This document shows, piece after piece, positions 16,440 to 24,016 of a DNA stretch of 64,000 nt. A program made the translations under genes and the position numbers. This stretch comes from DATFLS01 sp964413425. GTDB taxonomy: Bacteria > Fidelibacterota > JAANXI01. Numbering within the stretch: position 1 is the first letter of the stretch; each line of letters opens with the position of its first letter. Where the stretch lies: NCBI GenBank assembly GCA_964413425.1, contig CAYPST010000004.1:25454-89453 (forward strand), given 5' to 3'. The notes under the pieces are model-generated. The model saw nothing but the letters and a program-made list of their open reading frames with translations, made no database searches and was not told where the DNA came from.

Positions 16440-17002
16440 CCGCTAAAACGCTTGTGAGATTCCTCACCATCCGAAGTATTTTGCTGTTTCTTAAGCTGTC
16501 GGATTGCCTGGTAGACCACCACTGCCGCACAATTGGCAACGTTGAGTGAGTTCTTCCAGCCGTAGGCCGGCAATCTGGCAATGATATCACAGGATTGCAG
16601 GGTTTCTTTTTCCATCCCCAGGGCCTCATTGCCGAACACGAAGGCAACCGGAAAATGAAATTCGATATCCCAGATATCAGGAGCCCCTGCAACAGTCTCA
16701 ATCCCAATGGTTTGATATCCCGACTCCCTCAGGTGCTGCACCGCCTCCAGACTGCTGTCAAAATGTATGCTCTGCACTTTCTCTTCCGTGCCCAAAGCGG
16801 TCTTTGAGAGTTTGGGATGCGGAGGGGTCGCCGTATAGCCGCAGGTCAGTATCTGTTTGACGGCGCATACATCCGCCAGCCGAAAGATGTTGCCGACATT
16901 AAATGCGCTTCGCAGGCGATCCAGTACAATGGTAATAGGATGCTCAAAATCCTGAATATTCGTGCCATCTCTGTTGAGAATAACCATGTCTGGTCTTTTC
17001 AT
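16436..17002 (-). CDS. TrmH/SpoU-family RNA 2'-O-methyltransferase
   Basis: A 188-residue SPOUT protein with the three knot motifs: LRSAFNVGNIFRLADV (motif 1), FVFGNEALGMEKE (motif 2) and LPAYGWKNSLNVANCAAVVV (motif 3). The family transfers methyl from SAM to a ribose 2'-OH in tRNA or rRNA. There is no L30e-like N-terminal domain, so it is the short TrmL/TrmH-like form; the target nucleotide is unknown. The frame is open to 17128, but homology begins near MKRPDMVILN, so the ATG at 17002 is chosen (a second Met is five codons on). Confidence 0.85.
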   Translation of the reverse strand: MKRPDMVILNRDGTNIQDFEHPITIVLDRLRSAFNVGNIFRLADVCAVKQILTCGYTATPPHPKLSKTALGTEEKVQSIHFDSSLEAVQHLRESGYQTIGIETVAGAPDIWDIEFHFPVAFVFGNEALGMEKETLQSCDIIARLPAYGWKNSLNVANCAAVVVYQAIRQLKKQQNTSDGEESHKRFSG

Positions 17003-17612
17003 AATGGTCGAATTTAATATGATCTGGTGTGAAAAACCAAAATTCCTTCTCAGAAAAGAATAGCACACATCCCATGGGGATCCCGCTGGGAGATGCACAC
17101 AGAAAAAGTGGATGAACACAGATAACAAAACAAAAGTTAAGAGTAATGAGTCAAGAGTGCTTGCATGCTGTCTGCAATTTGAACCAACGCCACATATTGA
17201 AAGGTTTATACAAGTGCTGGCAAATGCTCACAAGATCTCGTTGGCAGGCCGGTTTTCCGGTCAGCCCTCACTTGCATTCGAGAGACACTCTTTTCTCTCA
17301 TAACTCTTGACTGGTTTTTAATCTGTGTCCATCTGTGTGCTATTCTTTTATTCAGAATAAGTATTGCGCTCCGAACGGTTGTATTCTAAACTTATAATCG
17401 CACTTTTACACGGATCACTCAGTCAATCATCAGCAGTCTGTTCCGGAATGATGTGTCCCGATCCCGCATAAAAGTGAGAAGGCCAGGGGCTCGGTTCGTA
17501 CGACAGTGGACAAGTGGTCAAAGGAATCACATTGTCCGAAGAGCGTGTGGAACCTGATGCCCGGGATTGCATTCAGGCATGAGATTTCATTTAAAGAGAC
17601 AGGACAGAATAA
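17003..17612. other. Intergenic region dominated by an inverted-arm repeat
   Basis: This 610-base gap between divergent genes is occupied at 17054-17348 by a repeat element described separately. The remaining 260 bases before the fusion gene show no other gene; an open frame there is out of frame with the true start. AGAGACAGGAC upstream of 17613 may serve as a weak ribosome binding site. Confidence 0.5.
17054..17348. repeat. Inverted-arm repeat element, 295 bp (ATCTGTGT family)
   Basis: Perfect 16-bp terminal inverted repeats AAAAGAATAGCACACA (17054-17069) and TGTGTGCTATTCTTTT (17333-17348). A second inner inverted pair AGTCAAGAGT (17149-17158)/ACTCTTGACT (17302-17311) is nested inside. The left arm is split by about 27 bases containing a CCCATGGGGATCCCGCTGGG palindrome. 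Arms match those at 25558-25879. No gene lies within, so it looks like a non-autonomous (MITE-like) element. Confidence 0.75.
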
Positions 17613-19577
17613 ATGGCACAACAAACAAATAACCTCACCAGAAAGAATGGCGCAGCGCTCAAACGAGCAACTTATACCCTGGGACCGGTCGAAAATCTGG
17701 AGGAACACGTGCACCCGAACTGGTGGCGAAATATTTTTAACTCATTATATCTCAAAACCGATTCGGATGTGGTTGAGGATAAGAAACTCACCCGGCGTGA
17801 GGTCGACGTACTCGTCGATTTGCTGCAGGTCAAGCCGGAGGATCAGATACTTGACCTCTGCTGTGGGCAGGGACGGCATTCCCTGGAGTTAGCACATCGG
17901 GGGTATAAAGTGGAAGGACTGGATCGTTCCCACTACCTGATCCAGAAGGCCAAAACCACTGTAAGGAAAGAGGGGGCGAACGTCAAATTCCGGGAAGGTG
18001 ATGCCAGAAAACTCCCCTATCCCACAGATATGTTTGAGGTCGTTTTACTCCTGGGAAACAGCTTCGGGTATTTCGAGACGGTACAGGATGATCTCCGGGT
18101 GCTTCAGGAAGTCTTCCGGGTGTTGAAGCCCTGGGGAAAAGTGCTGATAGATGTTGCCGACGGAGAATATCTGAAACAGCACTTTCGGCCGCGTACCTGG
18201 GAATGGATCGATAAGAAGTTATTCGTCTGTCGGGAACGATCGCTGAGTCTGGATAAACAACGATTAATCTCCCGGGAGGTGGTAACGCATGTCACCAGAG
18301 GGGTGATTGCGGATCAATTCTATGCCGAGCGGCTCTATACCAGAAAGGAACTGGCGGGATTGATGCAAAATGCCGGGTTCAGTGATATCTCGTTGGATTA
18401 CGAATTAACCACCCAATCCGGAAGAAATCAAGACCTTGGGATGATGGCCAGACGCATTATTATTACCGGATTGGTGCGGAAGGAATGGACCCCGGTGAAG
18501 ACAAAGACGTCTGACAGCATCAAGCATGTGGCCGTGGTGCTTGGTGATCCGGAGAAACTGGATCCCCTCAAACCTTTGGCAGTTTTCGATGAGGATGATC
18601 TGTATACCATCGATCAGTTAAAGTCTGCTCTCCGCACACTTCCCGGGTATCGATTCACCTACCTTACCAATCATAATACCCTGATTACGGATCTGACGAA
18701 ACTGTCCGGAAAAGTGGATTATATACTGAATCTGTGCGATGAAGGATTTGACAATAATCCCCGGAAAGAGCTGCATGTGCCCGCATTATTGGAAATGGTG
18801 CATCTCCCGTACACAGGATCCGCTCCCCAATGTTTGGCCTACTGTTATGATAAATCACTGGTGCGGGGCATTGCCGCAGAGATGGGGATTCCGGTGCCGG
18901 CGGCGTTTTTTATCGAACCCGAGGATACGGCCTTCGAACTTCCGGTGCACTTTCCGGTGATCGCCAAGCCGAACTTCGGAGACTCCAGTTTCGGCATCAC
19001 CCAACAGAGTGTGGCAAATTCCTTCGAGGAGTTAATAAACGCCATCTCCGATATCCGTGGGAAATTCGGGTATGACAAACCGATACTGGTGGAGGAATTT
19101 CTCACCGGCAAAGATTTAAGCGTAGGGATTCTTGGCAATCCGCCTGATTCGTATCTGGTGCTCCCGATTATCGAGGAGGATTATTCAGAACTGCCTGACG
19201 ATTTACCTCGAATCTGTGGTTACGAAGCCAAATGGCTGCCGAGTTCTCCCTACCGGAACCTGAAGTCCGTAGCCGCCGAACTCCCCAGGGAAACTGAAAA
19301 GTACGTTATCGAATGTTGTATACAGCTCTCCGAGCGGCTTGAGTGTCGGGATTATGTGCGGTTCGACTGGCGGCTGGATGCGGAGGGCAAGCCGAAACTA
19401 CTGGAAGCCAATCCCAATCCGGGATGGTGCTGGGACGGGCATCTTGCTAAAATGGCGGCCCTGAACGGCTACTCCTACCCGGAGATGCTTCGGACGATGC
19501 TTCAGCTGGCCGAACAGCGGATGGAAATAGAACAACAGATCACGAATAAAGTGCTGGAACCTCAGAAGGAGGGATGA
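17613..19577 (+). CDS. Fusion of SAM-dependent methyltransferase and ATP-grasp (D-Ala-D-Ala ligase-like) ligase
   Basis: A 654-residue two-domain protein. Residues about 50-290 are a class I methyltransferase with motif I LDLCCGQGRHSLELAHRGY and VLLLGNSFGYF; about 305-640 are an ATP-grasp ligase of the D-Ala-D-Ala ligase type: NLCDEGFDNNP, YTGSAPQCLAYCYDKSLVR, VIAKPNFGDSSFGI (ATP lysine), ILVEEFLTGKDLSVGIL, VRFDWRLD and LLEANPNPGW (metal-binding Asn/Glu). The first could methylate a small amine or acid and the second couple a carboxylate to an amine with ATP, a plan seen in natural-product and peptide-like metabolite synthesis. No other biosynthetic gene lies next to it, so the product is unknown. 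Length shows both domains are complete. Confidence 0.85.
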   Translation: MAQQTNNLTRKNGAALKRATYTLGPVENLEEHVHPNWWRNIFNSLYLKTDSDVVEDKKLTRREVDVLVDLLQVKPEDQILDLCCGQGRHSLELAHRGYKVEGLDRSHYLIQKAKTTVRKEGANVKFREGDARKLPYPTDMFEVVLLLGNSFGYFETVQDDLRVLQEVFRVLKPWGKVLIDVADGEYLKQHFRPRTWEWIDKKLFVCRERSLSLDKQRLISREVVTHVTRGVIADQFYAERLYTRKELAGLMQNAGFSDISLDYELTTQSGRNQDLGMMARRIIITGLVRKEWTPVKTKTSDSIKHVAVVLGDPEKLDPLKPLAVFDEDDLYTIDQLKSALRTLPGYRFTYLTNHNTLITDLTKLSGKVDYILNLCDEGFDNNPRKELHVPALLEMVHLPYTGSAPQCLAYCYDKSLVRGIAAEMGIPVPAAFFIEPEDTAFELPVHFPVIAKPNFGDSSFGITQQSVANSFEELINAISDIRGKFGYDKPILVEEFLTGKDLSVGILGNPPDSYLVLPIIEEDYSELPDDLPRICGYEAKWLPSSPYRNLKSVAAELPRETEKYVIECCIQLSERLECRDYVRFDWRLDAEGKPKLLEANPNPGWCWDGHLAKMAALNGYSYPEMLRTMLQLAEQRMEIEQQITNKVLEPQKEG

Positions 19578-19773
19578 GATTACCGACAGGCTAAATGATG
19601 TACAGAGGAGAGTCTCTCCCCCAACTCCGACCGGCCTTGCCCTCGACGGGGCCGGCCACCAGCAGGAGGAGAATAACCATATATATAAATAGTGTTATTA
19701 ATGTGTGATCCGTGGTTATCTGTGTAAATCTGTGGCTTCTCCTTTATGTCATTTTTATTGATTTTTCCCTCAA

Positions 19774-19992
19774 TTACGTCACCGGATGGTGCGGTGTTTT
19801 TTTCCGGGATTCTGGTGTTTCTTGTTCAATGGCATCCTTGATCTCCGAGACGGCAGAGCTAGTGGCATGCCTGAATTCAGAAAGGCTGCGTCCCAGCGAT
19901 CGGGCCATCTCCGGAAGCTTTTTCCCGCCGAATACCAACAGAATAATGAAAAGAATAATCAACAATTCACCGGCACCTATGTTACCAATCAT
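19774..19992 (-). CDS. tatA: Sec-independent translocase TatA/E-type protein
   Basis: A 72-residue protein: one membrane helix (ELLIILFIILLVFGGKKLPEM, residues 9-29) with the FGGKKLPE hinge, then an amphipathic helix (ARSLGRSLSEFRHATSSAVSEI) and a charged tail. This is the TatA/Hcf106 plan; TatA forms the pore through which folded twin-arginine proteins are exported. tatC is not nearby. A leading MIGNIGAGE is typical. Alternative name TatE/TatB is less likely because the tail is short. Confidence 0.9.
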   Translation of the reverse strand: MIGNIGAGELLIILFIILLVFGGKKLPEMARSLGRSLSEFRHATSSAVSEIKDAIEQETPESRKKTPHHPVT

Positions 19993-20104
19993 GGATACTA
20001 CTCCTTATGCTCCCGGATACATTATTGCCCGGGAGGAAATATGTTAGTAAAAAAGAGAAACAATCACAGGTATTCCAAGGACGGATCCGGCAACGGCACT
20101 TCTG

Positions 20105-20287
20105 TCAGACATGACCAGAACGTCGTTTGTGGAAGACCTGGGTGATTCGTTTCTTCCAGTCCTTAAACGAACTATCCGGGTGTGGTTCCTTGGAAGACGA
20201 CAACAGAAGATAAAAGCTATAAATAAACATGATGACAAATAATACACCCAATCCAAAAATCAGTACATAAGTCAGAACCGGGCTCAT
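20105..20287 (-). CDS. Small single-pass membrane protein of unknown function
   Basis: A 60-residue protein with one hydrophobic helix (residues about 5-30, LTYVLIFGLGVLFVIMFIYS) and a basic tail (FKDWKKRITQVFHKRRSGHV). I do not recognise it. GGAG lies eight bases before the ATG, which supports translation. It sits between hsp20 and tatA on the same strand, 112 bases from tatA. A role in the cell envelope is only a guess from its topology. Confidence 0.5.
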   Translation of the reverse strand: MSPVLTYVLIFGLGVLFVIMFIYSFYLLLSSSKEPHPDSSFKDWKKRITQVFHKRRSGHV

Positions 20288-20333
20288 TGAATCATCTCCA
20301 ACGAATCCGCGCGTTATAAGTCAGAGTGTATGG

Positions 20334-20358
20334 GAAAAAGCCGGTCGTACGACCGGCT
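20334..20358 (-). terminator. Rho-independent terminator of hsp20
   Basis: A perfect 20-bp palindrome AGCCGGTCGTACGACCGGCT (20339-20358) is followed on the minus strand by TTTTT (20338-20334), 29 bases beyond the hsp20 stop. Confidence 0.88.
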
Positions 20359-20386
20359 GTCCAGTGACTTTCCCGTTCCGCGCGGA

Positions 20387-20848
20387 TTACTTTTTGAATT
20401 TTACCGGGATTTGTTTATGCATGGTCTTTTCACTTTTCGGCAGGATGATAGTCAGGACTCCGTTTTCATAATCCGCACGGACATCATCATCTTTAATTTC
20501 GCTGTCAAAACGGATCATCCGCTGGAAGGAGCCGAACACCCGCTCGTTGTAGTAGCGGTTCTCTTCTGTTTCTTCCGTTTCAAATTTCTTCTCCCCTTTC
20601 AACGTGAGGACGTTATCCTTCAAAGCAATATGGACATCATCCTCGTTGATGCCGGGGAGTTCGACCGTCAGCACGTATTCCTTTTCTCTCTCGGTGATAT
20701 CGACAGCGGGTCTCCAGGTGCCGATATTCGACATTTCAGTCCTCTCCGCGTCCACATCGTCACTGCGGAGCATACGGTTAAAGAGACGATCAAATTCATT
20801 CCATGCACTCATGATCTCCCGGGTGGGATTCCATCTCATCAGAGCCAT
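20387..20848 (-). CDS. Small heat-shock protein (Hsp20/alpha-crystallin)
   Basis: A 153-residue holdase. The alpha-crystallin domain runs from about residue 45 (WRPAVDITEREKEYVLTVELPG) to 140 and contains the conserved GVLTIILPK; the tail IPVKF provides the I-x-I/V-like anchor. It binds unfolding proteins without ATP. GAAAGGAGG sits six bases before the ATG. The groESL operon begins 530 bases away on the other strand, so the two heat-shock units are divergent and may share stress control, though no CIRCE is seen on the hsp20 side. Confidence 0.95.
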   Translation of the reverse strand: MALMRWNPTREIMSAWNEFDRLFNRMLRSDDVDAERTEMSNIGTWRPAVDITEREKEYVLTVELPGINEDDVHIALKDNVLTLKGEKKFETEETEENRYYNERVFGSFQRMIRFDSEIKDDDVRADYENGVLTIILPKSEKTMHKQIPVKFKK

Positions 20849-21137
20849 AACAGCCTCCTTTCATCTTTTTTTAAGTTGTTATGTAATTTTTAAATCCATC
20901 ATTCTGGTACTGGCTGTATCCAGTGCTGTGAATTGCTATTCAAAGCCCGTGCCAGAACCGAGAAGTGATAATTTTGGCAGATCCCGGAGGGATAAAGCAG
21001 GTGTCGGGCAGGAGATGGGGTGGTCAATTTGACAGACTGTAGATTGTGCAGCAGGGGTGTTTATGGGATCAGGAAACCATCCTTTTGTTTTTCTATTTCG
21101 ACCTCCAACAATTACACCGCCCGGTTTATATATCGAG

Positions 21138-21156
21138 GTATGTCAATTTTACATAC
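21138..21156. promoter_or_regulatory. Inverted repeat between hsp20 and groES
   Basis: GTATGT-CAATTTT-ACATAC, a 6-bp inverted repeat in AT-rich DNA. It could be a regulator binding site; its owner is unknown. Confidence 0.3.
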
Positions 21157-21229
21157 TAAAGATGTTATGGCCTGATATTTGTTACTTAAATCATAGTCAT
21201 TAAAGAGAAAGAATCACTTAAAATATCTC

Positions 21230-21258
21230 TTGACAACTAATGTGCGATACGCTATATA
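21230..21258 (+). promoter_or_regulatory. Sigma70-type promoter of groESL
   Basis: -35 TTGACA (21230-21235), a 17-base spacer and -10 TATATA (21253-21258) match the housekeeping consensus closely. The CIRCE operator begins right after the -10, so HrcA bound there would block the promoter. Confidence 0.85.
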
Positions 21259-21285
21259 TTAGCACTCCGAAGTAAAGAGTGCTAA
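21259..21285 (+). promoter_or_regulatory. CIRCE operator (HrcA binding site)
   Basis: TTAGCACTC, nine bases, then GAGTGCTAA: a perfect match to the CIRCE consensus. HrcA, stabilised by GroEL, represses through this site. hrcA is not in the window. Confidence 0.97.
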
Positions 21286-21377
21286 AAGACGGAACGGCAA
21301 GGGAAGAGTAGAGTGTGGCAATAGATTGATTGTACAAAGACATGATAAACATACATATTCATTGAAAGGAGGCACCC

Positions 21378-21662
21378 ATGAAGATCAATCCGTTAGGAGA
21401 CCGTGTGGTCGTCAAACCCTCGGAAGCCGAGGAGCAGACTGAGGGCGGGATTATCCTGCCGGATACTGCGAAGGAAAAACCGCAGAAGGGGGAAGTGATT
21501 GCGGTGGGTCCCGGGAAAAAATCCGACACCGGTGATACCATTCCCATGGAAGTTAAAAAGGGCGATACGGTGATCTACGGGAAATATTCGGGAACAGAGT
21601 TCAACTTTGAGGGCGAAGAATATCTCATCATGCATGAAAATGATATTCTGGCCGTCATTTAA
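21378..21662 (+). CDS. groES: Co-chaperonin GroES
   Basis: A 94-residue Hsp10. It shows NPLGDRVVVKPSEAEEQTEGG, the mobile loop region GGIILPDTA, and VIYGKYSGTEF near residue 65. It caps GroEL as a heptamer. AAAGGAGG lies five to six bases before the ATG. First gene of groESL, behind a sigma70 promoter and CIRCE; groEL follows after 24 bases. Confidence 0.98.
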   Translation: MKINPLGDRVVVKPSEAEEQTEGGIILPDTAKEKPQKGEVIAVGPGKKSDTGDTIPMEVKKGDTVIYGKYSGTEFNFEGEEYLIMHENDILAVI

Positions 21663-21686
21663 GGGCAGAGAAAGGAGGTTTATACT

Positions 21687-23321
21687 ATGGCAGATAAAAT
21701 CATAGAATATAATGCGTCGGCCCGCAATGCGTTAAAGAAGGGGGTTGACAGATTAGCGAATGCGGTAAAAGTCACATTAGGGCCGCGAGGACGGAATGTG
21801 TTACTCCAGAAGTCGTTCGGTGCACCCACCGTAACCAAGGACGGAGTCACCGTTGCCAAGGAAATCGAATTGCGCGATCATATCGAGAACATGGGCGCCC
21901 AGATGGTGAAAGAGGTCGCCTCCAAGACCTCGGATGTGGCCGGTGACGGAACCACCACCGCCACTGTTCTCGCCCAATCGATTTTTCACCAGGGACTCCG
22001 GAATGTGGCTGCCGGATCCAATTCCATGGAAATCAAGCGGGGACTGGATCAGGCATCCCGGAAGGTCGTGGAGTATCTGCGGGACGTCAGCAAAGAGCTC
22101 CCGGGCCGTGAAGAGATCTCGCAGGTTGGGGCGATTTCTGCTAATAATGATCGCGAGATCGGGGATCTGATCGCCGATGCCATGGATAAGGTCGGCAAAG
22201 ACGGTGTCATCACCGTGGAAGAAGCCAAAACCCTGGAAACCAGCCTGGAGCTGGTGGAAGGCATGCAGTTTGATCGCGGCTATCTCTCGCCGTATTTCGT
22301 CACCAATCCGGATTCCATGGAAGCAGTGCTGGAAGAGGCGTATATCCTGATCCATGACAAGAAAATCAGCGGTATGAAGGATTTACTGCCGATTCTGGAG
22401 AAGATTTCCCAGATGGGGAAAGCGTTGTTGATCATCGCAGAGGACGTGGAAGGCGAGGCCCTGGCGACGCTGGTCGTGAACAAGCTGCGCGGCACCTTAA
22501 AGACAGCAGCCGTCAAGGCGCCCGGATTCGGCGATCGCCGGAAGGCCATGCTGGAAGACATCGCGACTCTCACCGGTGGAACCGTGGTGTCCGAAGAACG
22601 CGGATTCAAGTTGGAAAATACCACGGTCGAGTATCTGGGGCAGGCCAAGAGGATTACTATTACTAAAGACGATACCACTCTGGTGGAAGGCGCCGGCAAG
22701 AAAGAGGATATCAAGGGGCGCATCAATCAGCTCAAAGCCCAGATCGAAGATACGACTTCGGATTATGATCGCGAGAAACTGCAGGAACGGCTGGCAAAGC
22801 TGTCCGGCGGTGTGGCGGTCTTGAATGTCGGGGCTGCCACTGAGGTGGAGATGAAGGAGAAAAAAGCGCGCGTCGAGGATGCGCTGCACGCCACCCGGGC
22901 AGCCGTGGAGGAAGGCATCATCCCCGGGGGCGGAGTCACCTACCTCCGTGCCGTCAAGGTCCTGGATGACTTCGAACTGGAGGGCGATCAGCAGATCGGG
23001 GTGACGATTCTTCGCCGGGCGCTGGAAGAACCGGTGCGACAGATTGCAGTGAACGCCGGACATGAAGCATCCATTGTGGTGCAGAAGATCCTGGAATCGG
23101 AGAACACCAATTTCGGATTTGATGCCCAGGAAGAAGAGTTCTGCGATCTGGTGAAAGCCGGCATCATCGATCCCACCAAGGTCGCCCGCATCGCGCTGGA
23201 AAATGCGGTCAGTGTGGCCGGTCTGCTTCTGACCACCGAATGCGTGGTGGCGGAGGAAGAGGAAAAAGAGAAGAAGAGCAAGATGCCGGGTGGCATGGAT
23301 GATATGGAAGGGATGTACTAA
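21687..23321 (+). CDS. groEL: Chaperonin GroEL
   Basis: A 544-residue Hsp60. ATP-site motifs GPRGRNV (near residue 32) and AGDGTTTATVLA (near 86) are intact, as are the apical-domain segment and GGGVTYLRA near 414. The tail is KSKMPGGMDDMEGMY, a short Gly/Met end like the GGM repeat of other GroELs. It folds proteins inside a double ring with GroES. AAAGGAGG precedes the ATG. It ends at a strong terminator. Confidence 0.98.
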   Translation: MADKIIEYNASARNALKKGVDRLANAVKVTLGPRGRNVLLQKSFGAPTVTKDGVTVAKEIELRDHIENMGAQMVKEVASKTSDVAGDGTTTATVLAQSIFHQGLRNVAAGSNSMEIKRGLDQASRKVVEYLRDVSKELPGREEISQVGAISANNDREIGDLIADAMDKVGKDGVITVEEAKTLETSLELVEGMQFDRGYLSPYFVTNPDSMEAVLEEAYILIHDKKISGMKDLLPILEKISQMGKALLIIAEDVEGEALATLVVNKLRGTLKTAAVKAPGFGDRRKAMLEDIATLTGGTVVSEERGFKLENTTVEYLGQAKRITITKDDTTLVEGAGKKEDIKGRINQLKAQIEDTTSDYDREKLQERLAKLSGGVAVLNVGAATEVEMKEKKARVEDALHATRAAVEEGIIPGGGVTYLRAVKVLDDFELEGDQQIGVTILRRALEEPVRQIAVNAGHEASIVVQKILESENTNFGFDAQEEEFCDLVKAGIIDPTKVARIALENAVSVAGLLLTTECVVAEEEEKEKKSKMPGGMDDMEGMY

Positions 23322-23357
23322 TTCCTGTCAGTGGTATCCCAGCGATGGCAGATCTGA

Positions 23358-23386
23358 AACGCCCCGCACCGGTCGGGGCGTTTTTT
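23358..23386 (+). terminator. Rho-independent terminator of groESL
   Basis: AACGCCCCG (23358-23366)/CGGGGCGTT (23374-23382) stem followed by TTTTTT, 36 bases beyond the groEL stop. Confidence 0.93.
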
Positions 23387-23452
23387 CTTTGGCAACGAAA
23401 GATAAACCATGACAAGAAATAATGTATTGGAACAGGTTGAATCCTGACTACA

Positions 23453-23989
23453 ATGATTCTCCCCGACAAATTTCGACAAGCGTTGGTGATTGTCGCCCAT
23501 CCCGACGATGAAACGTTGTGGATGGGCGGTACGATTTTAATGCAGCCGGACCGGGAGTGGCACATTTCCAGTCTCTCTCGAAAAGATGATCCCGACAGAG
23601 CACCCAGATTTCAACACGTACTCGAGACATTTCATGCCACCGGAGGTATGGGAGATCTGGATGATGAGCCCGATCAGCATCCCCTGGAATCTTCGGATGT
23701 GCAGGAGACAATCGTTTCACTGCTGCCGCCGCAATCATATGATATCATCTTCACCCATAGTCCGCTGGGAGAATATACCCGTCACCGCAGACATGAAGAG
23801 GTCTCAAGAGCTGTACTCATTCTCTGGAAACATGGCCGGATCCAGACGAATGAAATCTGGCTGTTCGCCTATGAAGACGGGGGAAAGCCTATCTTCCCAG
23901 ACCGATTCCCGAGGCACACCAGCGTATCGCATTACCGTTCAATCTCTGGAAGCGGAATCCGGACTGCTGCGCACCACTCCCTTCTGTGA
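23453..23989 (+). CDS. PIG-L (LmbE-like) deacetylase, apparently frameshifted at the 3' end
   Basis: The first 145 residues are a PIG-L domain with the metal motif AHPDDE (residues 15-20) and RHRRHEEV as the second His motif. This zinc-dependent family removes N-acetyl groups from sugar amines. After EDGGK (G run at 23879-23883) the annotated frame ends in unrelated residues. The frame reached by adding one base there reads YLPRPIPEAHQRIALPFNLW, which looks like a normal LmbE continuation. A third frame further on gives LLRTTPFCEDMRSW before a stop at 24008. So the gene probably has one or two small indels (mutation or sequencing error), and the true end is about 24008. Substrate unknown; it converges on the GH130 gene. 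Confidence 0.7.
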   Translation: MILPDKFRQALVIVAHPDDETLWMGGTILMQPDREWHISSLSRKDDPDRAPRFQHVLETFHATGGMGDLDDEPDQHPLESSDVQETIVSLLPPQSYDIIFTHSPLGEYTRHRRHEEVSRAVLILWKHGRIQTNEIWLFAYEDGGKPIFPDRFPRHTSVSHYRSISGSGIRTAAHHSLL

Positions 23990-24016
23990 AGATATGAGAA
24001 GTTGGTAGAGATCACA

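Larger units (their letters stand above)
20849..21377. other. Divergent heat-shock intergenic region
   Basis: 529 bases between hsp20 and groES. Apart from the groE promoter and CIRCE, it holds an inverted repeat GTATGT (21138-21143)/ACATAC (21151-21156) around CAATTTT, and a related GTCAATTTGAC at about 21022. No promoter for hsp20 is convincing and no gene is seen. Confidence 0.45.
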
